Shown here: positions 9,160 to 20,329 of the stretch, piece by piece
Layout: each line of letters begins with the position of its first letter
Numbering within the stretch: the stretch's first letter is position 1
Assembly (NCBI GenBank): GCA_030446685.1
Contig: JAUJMV010000004.1
Coordinates: 141,265 to 189,537 of the forward strand
Direction: 5' to 3'
DNA: 48,273 bases
From: Thermomicrobiales bacterium
GTDB taxonomy: Bacteria; Chloroflexota; Chloroflexia; Thermomicrobiales; CADCWN01
The notes under the pieces: model-generated
What the model saw: the letters and a program-made list of their open reading frames with translations, nothing else
Database searches by the model: none
What the model was told of the DNA's origin: nothing
Program-made: the position numbers and the translations under genes

Positions 9160-9820
9160 ATGTCGCCGGAGGAATTGGCCGAGAGGCACCCGCGCCTGTT
9201 CCACGTCACAGAGCCCGGAGCCTGGCCCTCGATCGCCAGATTCGGCCTGCTGTCCACGCGCCGCCTGCTCGATCTGTTCGCGGTCGGAGCCGAACGGCGT
9301 GCGCATCTCGCAACGCGGCGGCGCCCGGAAGCGGTCGCGCTGGAACACCCGCAATACGGGCAGGTGGTGCTCAACGATCAGCGCCCCTTGAGCGAGAGCG
9401 CGCTGCGACGATGTTTGGACGACGGGCTTGAGCCGGCGGACTGGATCGGGATGCTGAACGACCAGGTCTTCTTCTGGTCTCGACTGGGCCGACGAAGCTG
9501 GTCTCGACCGGCTCCTCACCGCACGGATGAATCGCGAACGGCCGCGTGAGATCCTCGTCGTCGACACGTTGAGCTTGGCGCGCGCCCACCTGGGGCGGGT
9601 GGAGATTAGCCCGATCAACTCGGGCGCCACGCTGCGGCGTCCGGCGCGTCGCGGCCTGGGGACGTTCACCCCGCTGGGGGCGATGAGCTTCGATACGTGG
9701 CGCCGGAAGCGCGGCCAACGAGACGCTATCCTGGAGGTTGTGATCCGCGAGGGTGTACCCGACATCGAACAGCACGTCAAGGACGTGCGCGACAGCCGCT
9801 CCGGCCAAGGGCGTAGGTGA
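9160..9820 (+). CDS. Conserved hypothetical protein (DUF7002-like), one frameshift
   Basis: The protein begins MSPEELAERHPRLFHVTEPG and continues with SIARFGLLSTRRLLDL. This resembles a family of about 220-residue bacterial proteins of unknown function (DUF7002, from memory). The first frame runs to 9549. The rest (MNRERPREILVVDTLSLA through FTPLGAMSFDTWRRKRG) is in another frame from 9527 and ends at 9820. The switch falls near 9502, where TGGTCTCGAC occurs twice about 25 nt apart, suggesting one extra base or two missing bases. ATG 9160 has GAGGA 8 nt upstream. The corrected length of about 220 residues agrees with the family. No catalytic motif is recognised; some members look like ADP-ribosyltransferase-fold proteins, but I cannot show that here. 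Confidence 0.6.
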
Positions 9821-9905
9821 GCGGGGTGGGGCTTGGCGCCGATCGACTGACGGCACGTTCTGGAATCGCGGGATGGTCCGACCTTCCAGGGCGAGCCTGT
9901 GTTAG

Positions 9906-9924
9906 GCGCGGGTCCAACCCGCGC
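9906..9924. repeat. Small GC hairpin in the intergenic region 9821-10120
   Basis: GCGCGGGT-CCA-ACCCGCGC, a perfect 8-bp stem. The 300-nt gap holds no gene. It carries this hairpin, a second weaker one near 9970-9985, and the -10 palindrome at 9997-10017. Confidence 0.45.
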
Positions 9925-9996
9925 TGCCCGTAGGATATTTCGCGGCCGACAGGCCCGCGAGCAGCGGATTTCAATCTGCCGTTCCTCCTCCGGTCG

Positions 9997-10017
9997 CCGG
10001 GTGCTATACTCACCCGG
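9997..10017 (+). promoter_or_regulatory. -10 element embedded in a perfect inverted repeat (candidate operator of the LuxR gene)
   Basis: CCGGGTG-CTATACT-CACCCGG. The two 7-nt arms are perfect complements and the centre contains TATACT (10005-10010), a good -10. A protein bound to this dyad would block RNA polymerase. It lies about 105 nt before the GTG start of the AAA-LuxR gene. No convincing -35 is present. Confidence 0.5.
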
Positions 10018-10120
10018 CACGACGCGTGAGTGCGATCCAACCCTCGGATAGGCGTCAACCGCGCCTCCACATGGAGTCGATCTTTCGTCCGCCTTTCGCT
10101 GTAGTCTTGTTGCCCGGTGC

Positions 10121-13056
10121 GTGATGAACTCCCCCGTTGGACAGCGTAGCGCCGCTGCCGGCCAGCCGTCGGCGCTGGTGGGCCGGGCGCGCGAGCAGGC
10201 CCTGCTCCGCGAGGGGCTCGCCGCGGCGCTGGCCGGGCGCGGCGGCCTGGTGCTGATCGGCGGCGAGGCCGGGATCGGCAAGACGGCGCTGGCCGAGGCC
10301 CTCGGCGAGGAGGCCGCGGCGCGGGGCGCGACCCTGGCGGTCGGGCGCTGCTACGACCTCACCGACACCCCGCCCTACGGGCCGTGGGTCGAACTCTTCG
10401 CGCGGTTCCCTGCCGCGCCCACCGCCGGCCTCCTCGGGGACGGCGCGGCGGAGGGGGTGGCGGGCCAGGCGGCGCTCTTCGCCCGCGTGCGGGACTTCCT
10501 CGCGACGGCCGCGGCCGCGCGGCCCCTGGTGCTGCTCCTCGACGACCTCCACTGGGCCGACCCGGCCAGCCTCGACCTGCTGCGCTTCCTGGCGCGCGGG
10601 CTGGCGGCACTGCCGGCGCTCGTCCTCGTCACCTACCGCGCGGACGAGCTGACCCGGCGCCACGCCCTCTACACACTGCTGCCCGCCCTGGTGCGCGAGG
10701 CCCGCGCCACCCGCCTCGATCTGCGCCGGCTCGACGACGCGGCGGTCCGGGCGCTGGTGCGCGCGCGCTACGATTTGCCGGCGGACGGCGAGTCCCGCCT
10801 GGTGGCCTACCTCCAGGAACACGCCGAGGGCAACCCGTTCTACCTCGGGGAACTGCTGCGGACGCTGGAGGAGGAGGGGCAGATCGGGGCGGGGAACCTG
10901 GGCGATCTCGCGCGGGTGCCGGTCCCGCCGCTCCTCCGGCAGATCATCGAAGGGCGGCTCGCACGGCTGGGGGAGGAGGCCCGGAGGCTGCTGGGGGTGG
11001 CCGCCGTCATCGGGCAGACGGTGCCGCTGGCGCTGTGGGCGGCGGTGGGCGGCGTCGGCGAGGACGCGCTGCTCGCGGTGCTCGAGCCGGCGGTGGAGGC
11101 GCGGCTCTTGGAGGCCGAGGCCGACGGCGCCGGTGTCCGGTTCGCGCACGCCCTGATTCGCGAGGCGCTCTACGAGGGACTCCTGCCGCCGCGCCGCCGG
11201 GCCTGGCACCGGCGGGTGGGGGAGGCCCTGGCCGGGCTGCCCGACCCCGATCCCGACGCCGTCCACTACCACCTCCAGCGGGCGGGCGACCCGCGGGCGG
11301 TGGAGTGGCTGGTGCGGGCGGGGGAGCGGGCGCGGCGGGCCTACGCGCTGCTGACCGCGGCCGAGCGCTTCGAGGCGGCCCTGGCGGCGCTGGAAGCGCG
11401 CGGCGACGGGGCGCGGGAGCGTGCGGCGCTCCTCTACCGCCTGGCGCGGATGCGGCGCTACGCCGACCCGCGCCAGGCGCTTGCCTACCTGGACGACGCG
11501 GCCGGGCTGGCGGCGGAGGCGGGCGACGACCTCCTGGCGGCCTATGTCGCCTGCGCCCGCGGCTACATGCGCTGCACCGCCGGGGAGGTTCGCCGGGGGC
11601 TGGCGGAGCTGGCGGCCGGGGTCGCGGCCTGCGACGCCCTCGCCCCGGACGAGCGCGCGCGCCTCGCCGCCCTGCAGGAAGACCTCGGCGATCCGCCGGA
11701 CGAGCACCACTACCGGGGCGCGCTGGCGAGCTGGCTCGCCCTGGCCGGCCGCTACGCCGAGGCGCGGGCGCACGGGGAGCGCGTCGTGGCCGGCCGGCCG
11801 GCGCCGGCCGGCCAGGGCGCCTCCTTCTACGCCAACGCCTGGCGCGGGCTCGGCAGCGCCCACGCCGCGCTGGGCCGGCCGGACGACGCCGGCCGGGCCT
11901 ACGCGCGCGCGCGCAAGGCCTATCGCGCGGCCGAGCACTGGTACCAGGTCGGCAATTCCCTCGCGATGGAGCTGTACGAGGTGGCGCTGCCCTACCGGGC
12001 CGAGGCCCTCGCCGAGCGGCGGCGGCTGGCGACCGGGGCGGAGGAGGCGTGGACGCGCGCGAGCGGCGCCCTGGCCGACCTCCCGACGCGCCTCGCGCAC
12101 CTCCCGCTCCTGATCCTGGAGGGCGGCTGGGCCGACGCGCGCCGGCTGGCGCTGGCGACGCGCGCCCCCGGCGCGCGGGCGCAATGGCGCCCCTTCGCCA
12201 CCAGCCTGCTCGCCCTGCTCGCCCGCGAGCAGGGCGACGCCGATCTCGCCCGGAGCCTGGTCCGCGAGCGCCTGCCGGATGGCCCCGCCACCGAGCCGGG
12301 CGGCGCGATCTTCCTCGACACGCTGACCTTGCAGCGCCTGGCGGCCGCGCTGGCGCTCGACGCCGGCGACCTGAAGGGCGCGCGGGCCTGGTTGGAGGCG
12401 CACGACCGCTGGCTGGCCGGGGGCGGCGCGATCCTCGGCCGGGCGGAGGGCGCGCTCGGTTGGGCCGCCTTTGGGCGCGCCGCGGGCGACCCGGCCGAGG
12501 CGCACCGGCGGGCGACCGCGGCCCTGGCAGAGGCCACGGAACCGCGCCAGCCTCTGGCGCTGCTGGCCGCGGGGCGCCTGCTCGGCCGGCTCGACGCCGC
12601 CGCGGGCCGGCACGCCGACGCGGCGCGGCATCTGGACGCGGCGCTGGCGCTGGCCGACACCTGCGCCGCGCCCTACGAGCGGGCGCTGACCCTGCTGGCC
12701 CTGGCCGAATTGCGCGCCGCCACCGCCGACCGCGACGGCGCGCGGGCGGCCCTGGACGAAGTCCGCGCCATCTGTGCCCCCCTGGGGGCGGCCCCGGCGC
12801 TCGCCGCGGCCGAGGCGTTGGCGGCGACCCTCGCCGCCGCGCCGCCGCCCGGCCGGCATACCCCGCCGGCCTCACCGCGCGGGAGGTCGAGGTGCTGCGG
12901 CTGGTGGCGGAGGGGCTGACCGATGCCCAGGCGGCCGAGCGCCTCTCGCTCAGCCCCCGCACGGTCAGCCAGCACCTGCGCTCGATCTACAACAAGCTCG
13001 GCGTCTCCACGCGCGGCGCCGCCACCCGCTTCGCCCTCGACCACCGCCTCTGGTAG
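10121..13056 (+). CDS. Large AAA-ATPase/TPR/LuxR-type transcriptional regulator (MalT/LAL-like), frameshift before the HTH
   Basis: ATP-dependent transcription activator of the LAL type. A STAND-like ATPase domain (about residues 15-270) has Walker A GGEAGIGKT, Walker B PLVLLLDDLHWADP and a sensor region LVTYRADE. A helical TPR-like middle of about 600 residues, rich in Ala-Leu repeats, follows. A LuxR helix-turn-helix closes the protein (LTAREVEVLRLVAEGLTDAQ, RTVSQHLRSIYNKLGV). The HTH is one frame away from the rest: the upstream frame reads to a stop at 12919, the HTH frame to TAG 13056. A single base lost near 12858 is enough. Without correction the protein lacks its DNA-binding domain. 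The start is GTG 10121 or ATG 10124. The ligand is unknown. Confidence 0.9.
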
Positions 13057-13126
13057 CCCGCCCCTCGACCCCGATCCCCCCATCCTCCCCCTCTCGCCCC
13101 CCGTGCGTCAGGGCGATCTGCCCCCG

Positions 13127-13152
13127 CCGACTGCGTAATCCTACGCAGTCGG
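13127..13152. terminator. Perfect 11-bp palindromic hairpin after the LuxR gene
   Basis: CCGACTGCGTA-ATCC-TACGCAGTCGG. There is no T-run, so it could be a terminator stem or an operator. A second palindrome, ATTGCGCAAT, lies at 13185-13194. The 224-nt gap has no gene; TAGACT at 13226-13231 may be a -10 element for the next small ORF. Confidence 0.5.
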
Positions 13153-13280
13153 CCGTCCCCGCGAACGCCTCGATTTCCCCGCCCGATTGCGCAATTCTGG
13201 CGATGTGCGGCCGGCCTCAACGGCGTAGACTGGATTCAGTGACGAAGGCGGACGGCAGCGACACAGGAAGGAGCCTGACG

Positions 13281-13487
13281 ATGGAGAACTGGGACCCGTC
13301 GGTGACGTTCGAGATCGGCTCGATGATCCACCGGGAGCGCGTCGCGCGAATCGAGGCGGCGCGGCGGCCACGGTCGGACACGGTGCTCGGCGGCACGCCG
13401 CGGGAGAGCCTGGCGACGGCGCTGGTCGCGCTGGCGCTGTGGATCGCCCCGTCCGTCCGCGGCGCCCGCATCAATGGCGCAGCTTGA
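13281..13487 (+). CDS. Small hypothetical protein (68 aa)
   Basis: ATG 13281 has GGAAGGAG upstream, which is why I accept it. The N-terminus MENWDPSVTFEIGSMIHRER is hydrophilic. A hydrophobic stretch (LATALVALALWIAP, about residues 44-57) could be a membrane helix. The sequence is not recognised. It is the first of three small rightward ORFs, each with its own ribosome site. Confidence 0.6.
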   Translation: MENWDPSVTFEIGSMIHRERVARIEAARRPRSDTVLGGTPRESLATALVALALWIAPSVRGARINGAA

Positions 13488-13562
13488 CGGCGATTGCGGG
13501 TCTGGCTCGTGGGCAGGCGAGGAGAGCCGATCAGTCGTCCACGGGAGAAGGGACGGACAAGG

Positions 13563-13703
13563 ATGGAACTGCTGTTGCTGATCCTCGCGCTGGCGCTGCT
13601 CGACCTGGCCGCGCTGCGCTGGGGGGTCGATAGCCGCTGCGATCGGCGGGGGGATGCTGGCGCCGGTGGTTTGCTGCCGCAGGTGGGCATCGAGGATGTG
13701 TAG
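13563..13703 (+). CDS. Very small membrane protein (46 aa)
   Basis: MELLLLILALALLDLAALRW forms one transmembrane helix, followed by GVDSRCDRR. The ATG at 13563 follows purine-rich AAGGGACGGACAAGG. The tail after residue 28 may be out of frame. Small proteins that are one helix plus an Arg/Asp tail are common in Chloroflexota, but no function is known to me. Confidence 0.5.
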   Translation: MELLLLILALALLDLAALRWGVDSRCDRRGDAGAGGLLPQVGIEDV

Positions 13704-13729
13704 GGCGAGCAGGCCGGAGGAGACGGGCG

Positions 13730-13960
13730 ATGACCAACCAGTACGAATTGGAGCTGCTGCATCGGTTGCGGATGGCGGAAGCGCAACGTCGGGGGGCCAG
13801 AGCCGCCCTGCTCGGCGAGGCTGCCGGGGTCCCCCGCCCGCCCTTCCGCGAGCGGGCGGCGCGGGCGCTGATCGCGCTCGCGGCGCACCTCCACCCTCCG
13901 GAGGAGCAGCGGCGCCGCGCCCGGCGCCTCCCCGCCGCATCGGGTGAGGTCGCGGGATGA
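13730..13960 (+). CDS. Small hypothetical protein (76 aa)
   Basis: ATG 13730 follows GGAGGAGACGGGCG, a strong ribosome site. The product is basic and predicted helical (YELELLHRLRMAEAQRRGAR, then FRERAARALIALAAHLHPPE). No domain is recognised. It is 26 nt downstream of the previous small ORF, so the two are probably co-transcribed. Confidence 0.6.
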   Translation: MTNQYELELLHRLRMAEAQRRGARAALLGEAAGVPRPPFRERAARALIALAAHLHPPEEQRRRARRLPAASGEVAG

Positions 13961-14091
13961 CCGGAGGGTGATCCCGCTCGCAACCCGGCGCCGCTCGCAC
14001 GACCACGCGGCCCGCCCTCTCCACTGCCCGAGCAAGCGAATGCCAGCTTTCGACCATCCCTCCCGCCCTTACAAAAGGTCGCCCGGTTCTT

Positions 14092-14097
14092 TATACT
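14092..14097 (+). promoter_or_regulatory. -10 element for the membrane glycosyltransferase gene
   Basis: TATACT with TTACAA 17 nt upstream (14069-14074), a weak -35. It lies 115 nt before ATG 14213, in a locally AT-richer patch. Confidence 0.4.
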
Positions 14098-14212
14098 CCC
14101 CCCATCGTACCGGAAGTCTCGCCCGCGCCCGCGCCGCCCGGCGCGGACGACGGCGCGAGCGACGGATGACCCATTGCGGGCGGGTCGGACGATGTCGAGC
14201 GGAAGGAGTCTC

Positions 14213-16072
14213 ATGGCGGGTATGGCGACGGCCACGCGGCCGGGGCGTGCGGCGCGCGGTCCGCGGCGGGAAGCGCGGCCCGGACGCCCCGCCACACCGC
14301 GCCGGTCGCGATCGCTGCTCGCGTGGCTCCAGACGCCGCGGGGCGAACTGGTGCTGGTGCTAGCCCTCTTCGCCTTCGCCCTCGCCACCCGCTGGCCTTA
14401 CCTGCTGCGCCTGCCGCACTTCACCGACGAGACGGTGGAGATGGGCTGGGCGCTGGAGATCTGGCGGGGGGAGCGCCTGCCGCTGACCGCCTCCGACCGC
14501 TATTACGGGCCGCTGCACGCCTACATCGTCGCGGCCTGCTTCTGGCTCTTCGGCCCGAGCATCCTCCTGCCGCGCGCGATCGTGCTGGTCTTCGGCGCGC
14601 TGACCGTCGTCCTGACCTACTTCCTGGGGCGGGAACTGGCCGGGCGCTGGGCAGGGCTGCTCGGCGCGGCGCTGCTAGCGACCGCGCCGCAGCACATCAT
14701 CGTCAACAGCCACGTCGCCTGGCAGAACTCGACCACCCCCTTCTACACCACCCTCTGCTTCTTCCTGCTGGTCCGCGCCCTGCGCCTCCTCACCGCCGAG
14801 GCCGCTCAGCACTCGCCCGGCGGCCCGCGGCTCACGGCCCCCGGCCCCCGGCCCGCGCGCTGGTGGGCGCGCGGCGGCCCGACGCTGGTCGCCGCCGGCT
14901 TCGCCTACGGGCTGGTGCTGAACACCCACCCCGGCACGATCGTCCTGGCGCCGGCGCTGGCCGCGACCGTCCTCTACACCGTCTGGCGGCGCCGGCTCTG
15001 GGCCGTCTTTCGCGCGCCGTGGCCCTATCTCGCCCCGCTGGCCGGGGTCGTCGCCTACGGCCCCGTGCTCTACCACAATCTGTTTAGGGAGTATCTAGCC
15101 GGGGTGGTCCGTGTGCAGACCCGGCGCAACTACGCCTACGAGATGGATCCGAGCTGGGCCTCCTACCGCGAGAACGCGCGGGACCTGCTCTTCGAGCTGG
15201 GGCGCATGGTCAGCAACCCGATGCGCATCCCCGAGCAGCCCCTGCACTACCTGACCTCGCCCTATCTGGTGCTGATGGCCGGGCTCTGGGCCGCCGGGCT
15301 GGTCCTGCTGCTGCGGCGCGGGCAGGCCCTGCCCCTCTTCGCGCTGCTCGGCACCCTGCTGATCATGCCGCGCTTCAACCACGCCTACGGCGTCAACGGC
15401 GACCGTTACATGCTGACCGGGCGCTACGTCACCTTCCTGCTGCCGCTGGCCTATGTCGCCGTCGCCCTGGCGGCGCTCGCGCTGGCGGCGACGATCCTGC
15501 GTGCCCTGCCGCGATTCTGGCGGGGGGTGCCGGTGCGCGGCCCGCTGGCCGTCGTGCCGGCCATGCTCCTCCCGTTCCTGGTGCTCTACCCCTTGCAGCC
15601 GCTGGCGCGCTACTACACCCACGAGGCGGCCAAGGACCCCGCCAACGCCTCCTTCCTGGCGACCATCCGCCTCATCAACGAGGTGCGCGGCCCGCGCACG
15701 CCGGTGCTGATCGACGACTACCTCTCCAAGGTCGATCTGAAGGACGGCGCCGCGGCGCACGAGATCCTCGCCTACCTGATGCTGCTCGACGGCATCCCCC
15801 ACGAGGTCGTCAAGGACCCGCGCGCCGAGTTGCTGCGCCGCGCCCCGACGCTCGATCCGCACGATCGGGAGGCGCTGCCGCTCGTGGTGATGATGCGCGA
15901 CCGCTGCTTCCCGATGCGCGAGGAGGTCCCGCTCCAGCGGATTAGCGAGCGGTACCGGCTGCGCGAGCTCTACTGGACGCTGCCCAGCTACTACGCAGTC
16001 TACCGCTACGATCCCTCGACCCCCCGCGATCTGCGCTGCGCCGCGCCCGGCGACCCCCAACCCGGCTATTAG
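14213..16072 (+). CDS. GT39/ArnT-like integral membrane glycosyltransferase
   Basis: Members of this GT-C superfamily use polyprenyl-phosphate sugars outside the membrane to modify proteins or lipids. The product is 619 residues. A basic N-terminus (about 40 residues) precedes the first helix, GELVLVLALFAFALATRWPY. The first outer loop has LPHFTDETVEMGWALE with the acidic pair expected at the catalytic site (family DE motif). About ten further hydrophobic helices follow, then a soluble C-terminal domain from about residue 475. ATG 14213 has GGAAGGAG 4 nt upstream. The coding frame is intact, unlike many neighbours, and a clear terminator follows. Sugar and acceptor are unknown. Confidence 0.85.
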   Translation: MAGMATATRPGRAARGPRREARPGRPATPRRSRSLLAWLQTPRGELVLVLALFAFALATRWPYLLRLPHFTDETVEMGWALEIWRGERLPLTASDRYYGPLHAYIVAACFWLFGPSILLPRAIVLVFGALTVVLTYFLGRELAGRWAGLLGAALLATAPQHIIVNSHVAWQNSTTPFYTTLCFFLLVRALRLLTAEAAQHSPGGPRLTAPGPRPARWWARGGPTLVAAGFAYGLVLNTHPGTIVLAPALAATVLYTVWRRRLWAVFRAPWPYLAPLAGVVAYGPVLYHNLFREYLAGVVRVQTRRNYAYEMDPSWASYRENARDLLFELGRMVSNPMRIPEQPLHYLTSPYLVLMAGLWAAGLVLLLRRGQALPLFALLGTLLIMPRFNHAYGVNGDRYMLTGRYVTFLLPLAYVAVALAALALAATILRALPRFWRGVPVRGPLAVVPAMLLPFLVLYPLQPLARYYTHEAAKDPANASFLATIRLINEVRGPRTPVLIDDYLSKVDLKDGAAAHEILAYLMLLDGIPHEVVKDPRAELLRRAPTLDPHDREALPLVVMMRDRCFPMREEVPLQRISERYRLRELYWTLPSYYAVYRYDPSTPRDLRCAAPGDPQPGY

Positions 16073-16106
16073 CGGCGCCGGCCCACGACGAGACCGCCCC
16101 ATGCGA

Positions 16107-16136
16107 GGCCCGGCGGTAAGTGCCGCCGGGCCTTTT
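16107..16136 (+). terminator. Rho-independent terminator of the glycosyltransferase gene
   Basis: GGCCCGGCGG (16107-16116) pairs perfectly with CCGCCGGGCC (16123-16132). The loop is 6 nt and TTTT follows at 16133-16136. Confidence 0.85.
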
Positions 16137-16188
16137 CCTGTCGCCGCCCCGCCCGCCCGTGGCACATCGGTCGTCTGGTAGCAACTAC

Positions 16189-16218
16189 TTTGACACAATC
16201 TGTATCAATATATATACT
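16189..16218 (+). promoter_or_regulatory. hspR-clpB promoter with HAIR-like operator
   Basis: TTGACA (16190-16195) and TATACT (16213-16218) are separated by exactly 17 nt, the best housekeeping promoter in the window. The -35 is overlapped by an inverted repeat TTTGACA-N7-TATCAAT. The TTGA and TCAA cores (16190-16193 and 16205-16208) are 11 nt apart, the same spacing as in the HspR operator HAIR (CTTGAGT-N7-ACTCAAG). Outer bases differ from HAIR. Autorepression by HspR is the inference. Confidence 0.75.
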
Positions 16219-16259
16219 TGTGGCAATGAATTGGCTGGCAGGGGCGGAGGAGGCGTCGC

Positions 16260-16688
16260 ATGTACGATCGGGAGCCGCTCTACGTCATCAGCGTCGCCGC
16301 GCGGCTGCTCGGCATGCACGCGCAGACGCTGCGCAAGTACGAGCGGGAGCGCTTCATCGAGCCGTCGCGCACCAAGGGCCGGCTCCGGCTCTACTCGGCG
16401 GAGGACATCGAGCGCCTGCGCCAGATCAAGCACCTGGTCGAGGATCGGGGGCTGAACCTCGCGGGGGTGGAGCTGGCTCTGACCCTCTCGGAGCGGCTGC
16501 GCGAACTGCGCGGGGCGGTGCGCGAGGCGCGGTCGGCCGAGGAGGCGGGCGCGCGCCTGGAGCGCGAATTGGACCAGCTACTGGCGCTGCTCGGCGTGCC
16601 GGAGGGCGCCTGGGCGCCGACCTTTCCATCGGGCAACGGGGCGGCCGGGCGGCCGGGCGAGCGCGACGGTAAGCCGGAGACGCGGTAA
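16260..16688 (+). CDS. hspR: HspR-type MerR family heat-shock repressor
   Basis: HspR represses chaperone genes at normal temperature by binding HAIR sites, in actinobacteria together with DnaK. The N-terminal MerR helix-turn-helix (residues 6-75) is clear: LYVISVAARLLGMHAQTLRK, YERERFIEP, RLYSAEDIERLRQIKHL and the HspR-specific EDRGLNLAGVELAL. A coiled-coil region (about 78-118) follows. The tail is Gly-rich. The start is ATG 16260 with GGAGGAGG 7 nt before it. clpB begins 70 nt downstream on the same strand, and no terminator is seen between them, so one transcript is likely. The usual hspR partner is dnaK or clpB, which supports the name. Confidence 0.9.
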   Translation: MYDREPLYVISVAARLLGMHAQTLRKYERERFIEPSRTKGRLRLYSAEDIERLRQIKHLVEDRGLNLAGVELALTLSERLRELRGAVREARSAEEAGARLERELDQLLALLGVPEGAWAPTFPSGNGAAGRPGERDGKPETR

Positions 16689-16758
16689 GGGAACAGGCAA
16701 CGATCCGGCGCGGGCCGGTTAGGGCCGGCGTGTGCCGGGGAACAAGGAGCGAAGAGGG

Positions 16759-19359
<2,601 letters not shown>

Positions 19360-19391
19360 GCACAAGCCGGCTGGCCGGCGGAAACCGAGCA

Positions 19392-19430
19392 ATCGAAGGG
19401 CCGCGCCCATTCCGGGCGCGGCCCTTCGAT
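19392..19430 (+). terminator. Perfect 17-bp hairpin terminator after clpB
   Basis: The 17-nt arms at 19392-19408 and 19414-19430 are perfectly complementary around a 5-nt ATTCC loop. Only two T follow. Confidence 0.8.
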
Positions 19431-19527
19431 TTGCACCCGTGTACACCAGCGGCTGGCGCGAGCCTGTCTGCTACACTCCCCGGACGAGTACGGCGCTCCG
19501 CGTACCATCCGGCGAAGCGAGGCACAG

Positions 19528-19857
19528 ATGACCGTTCTCGAAGAAGCCGAAGCCCTCATCGCACGCCTCACTCGCGCCGAGAAGGCACAACTTCTCCAAT
19601 CGGTCGTCCGCGACCTGGGCGATGCCTTCCCCGGCATCGAGAGTATGCCGGACGTCAGCGGCGGCGAACCGCGCATCGTCCGCACGCGTATCCCGGTATG
19701 GGTGCTCGTCCAGGCGCGCCGCCTCGGGACCAGCGAAGCGGACCTGCTGCGCGCGCATCCCGCGCTGCACGCGGAGGACTTGGTCAACGCCTGGGCGTAC
19801 TACCGCGCGCACCGCGACGGAATCGAAGCGCAGATCGCCGAGAACGAGGCGGCGTGA
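19528..19857 (+). CDS. DUF433 domain protein (putative antitoxin partner)
   Basis: 109 residues. The N-terminal helical part ([20 protein letters not shown]) precedes a DUF433 core (about 40-95) with [40 protein letters not shown] and a charged end. DUF433 proteins have a winged-helix-like fold and are commonly paired with DUF5615 PIN-like proteins, as here. The gene is 3 nt upstream of that partner, so translation is probably coupled. A TACACT -10-like hexamer lies at 19472-19477. Toxin-antitoxin function is an inference from pairing only. Confidence 0.85.
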   Translation: MTVLEEAEALIARLTRAEKAQLLQSVVRDLGDAFPGIESMPDVSGGEPRIVRTRIPVWVLVQARRLGTSEADLLRAHPALHAEDLVNAWAYYRAHRDGIEAQIAENEAA

Positions 19858-19860
19858 GCG

Positions 19861-20199
19861 ATGGCACGCCTCTACACCAACGAAAACGTTCCCCTGCCAG
19901 TGGTGGTGGAATTACGGCGGTTCGGCCACGATGTCCTGACCAGCGTCGAAGCGGGTAATGCCGGTCGTGCCGTGCCCGATGAAGAGGTGGGGGCCTTTGC
20001 GGCTGCCGACCGACGCATACTGCTGACCCTCAATCGTCGGCACTTCGTCAGGTTGCACCAGGTGACGCCCGACCACACCGGCATCCTGGTATGTACATTT
20101 GATCCTGATTTCGCCGGTCAGTCGGCGCACATCAACCATTTGCTCGTGAGCCGCAATGACTGGGCCAGCCAACTCCTCCGGATCAACCGTCCCGGTTGA
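19861..20199 (+). CDS. DUF5615 family PIN-like protein (putative toxin)
   Basis: 112 residues starting [20 protein letters not shown]. This is the usual DUF5615 opening, in which an early Asp or Glu pair (TNENVP) sits at the PIN-fold active site. The second block is [11 protein letters not shown], then [20 protein letters not shown], with an acidic residue pair and the conserved (T/N)xRRHF. The family is related to the Mut7-C/PIN nuclease fold and is predicted to cleave RNA; activity is rarely tested. ATG 19861 follows the DUF433 stop by 3 nt. Length is normal and the frame intact. Confidence 0.85.
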   Translation: MARLYTNENVPLPVVVELRRFGHDVLTSVEAGNAGRAVPDEEVGAFAAADRRILLTLNRRHFVRLHQVTPDHTGILVCTFDPDFAGQSAHINHLLVSRNDWASQLLRINRPG

Positions 20200-20329
20200 G
20201 GCACGCTCAACGAATGGACCAGCCGCGCCCCTGTTGCTCCCGGTTTGGAAGGACACTACGCCCGTTCTTTGCCACTTCGGGCCGAGAGTAGGCCGTGTCG
20301 GCACAGGCACGGGCCGGTGGGCGGCGGAC

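Noticed and set aside
10055..12859. A 934-codon minus-strand open frame
   Set aside because: Antisense to the AAA-LuxR gene; Arg/Gly/Pro-rich composition from GC-rich third positions.
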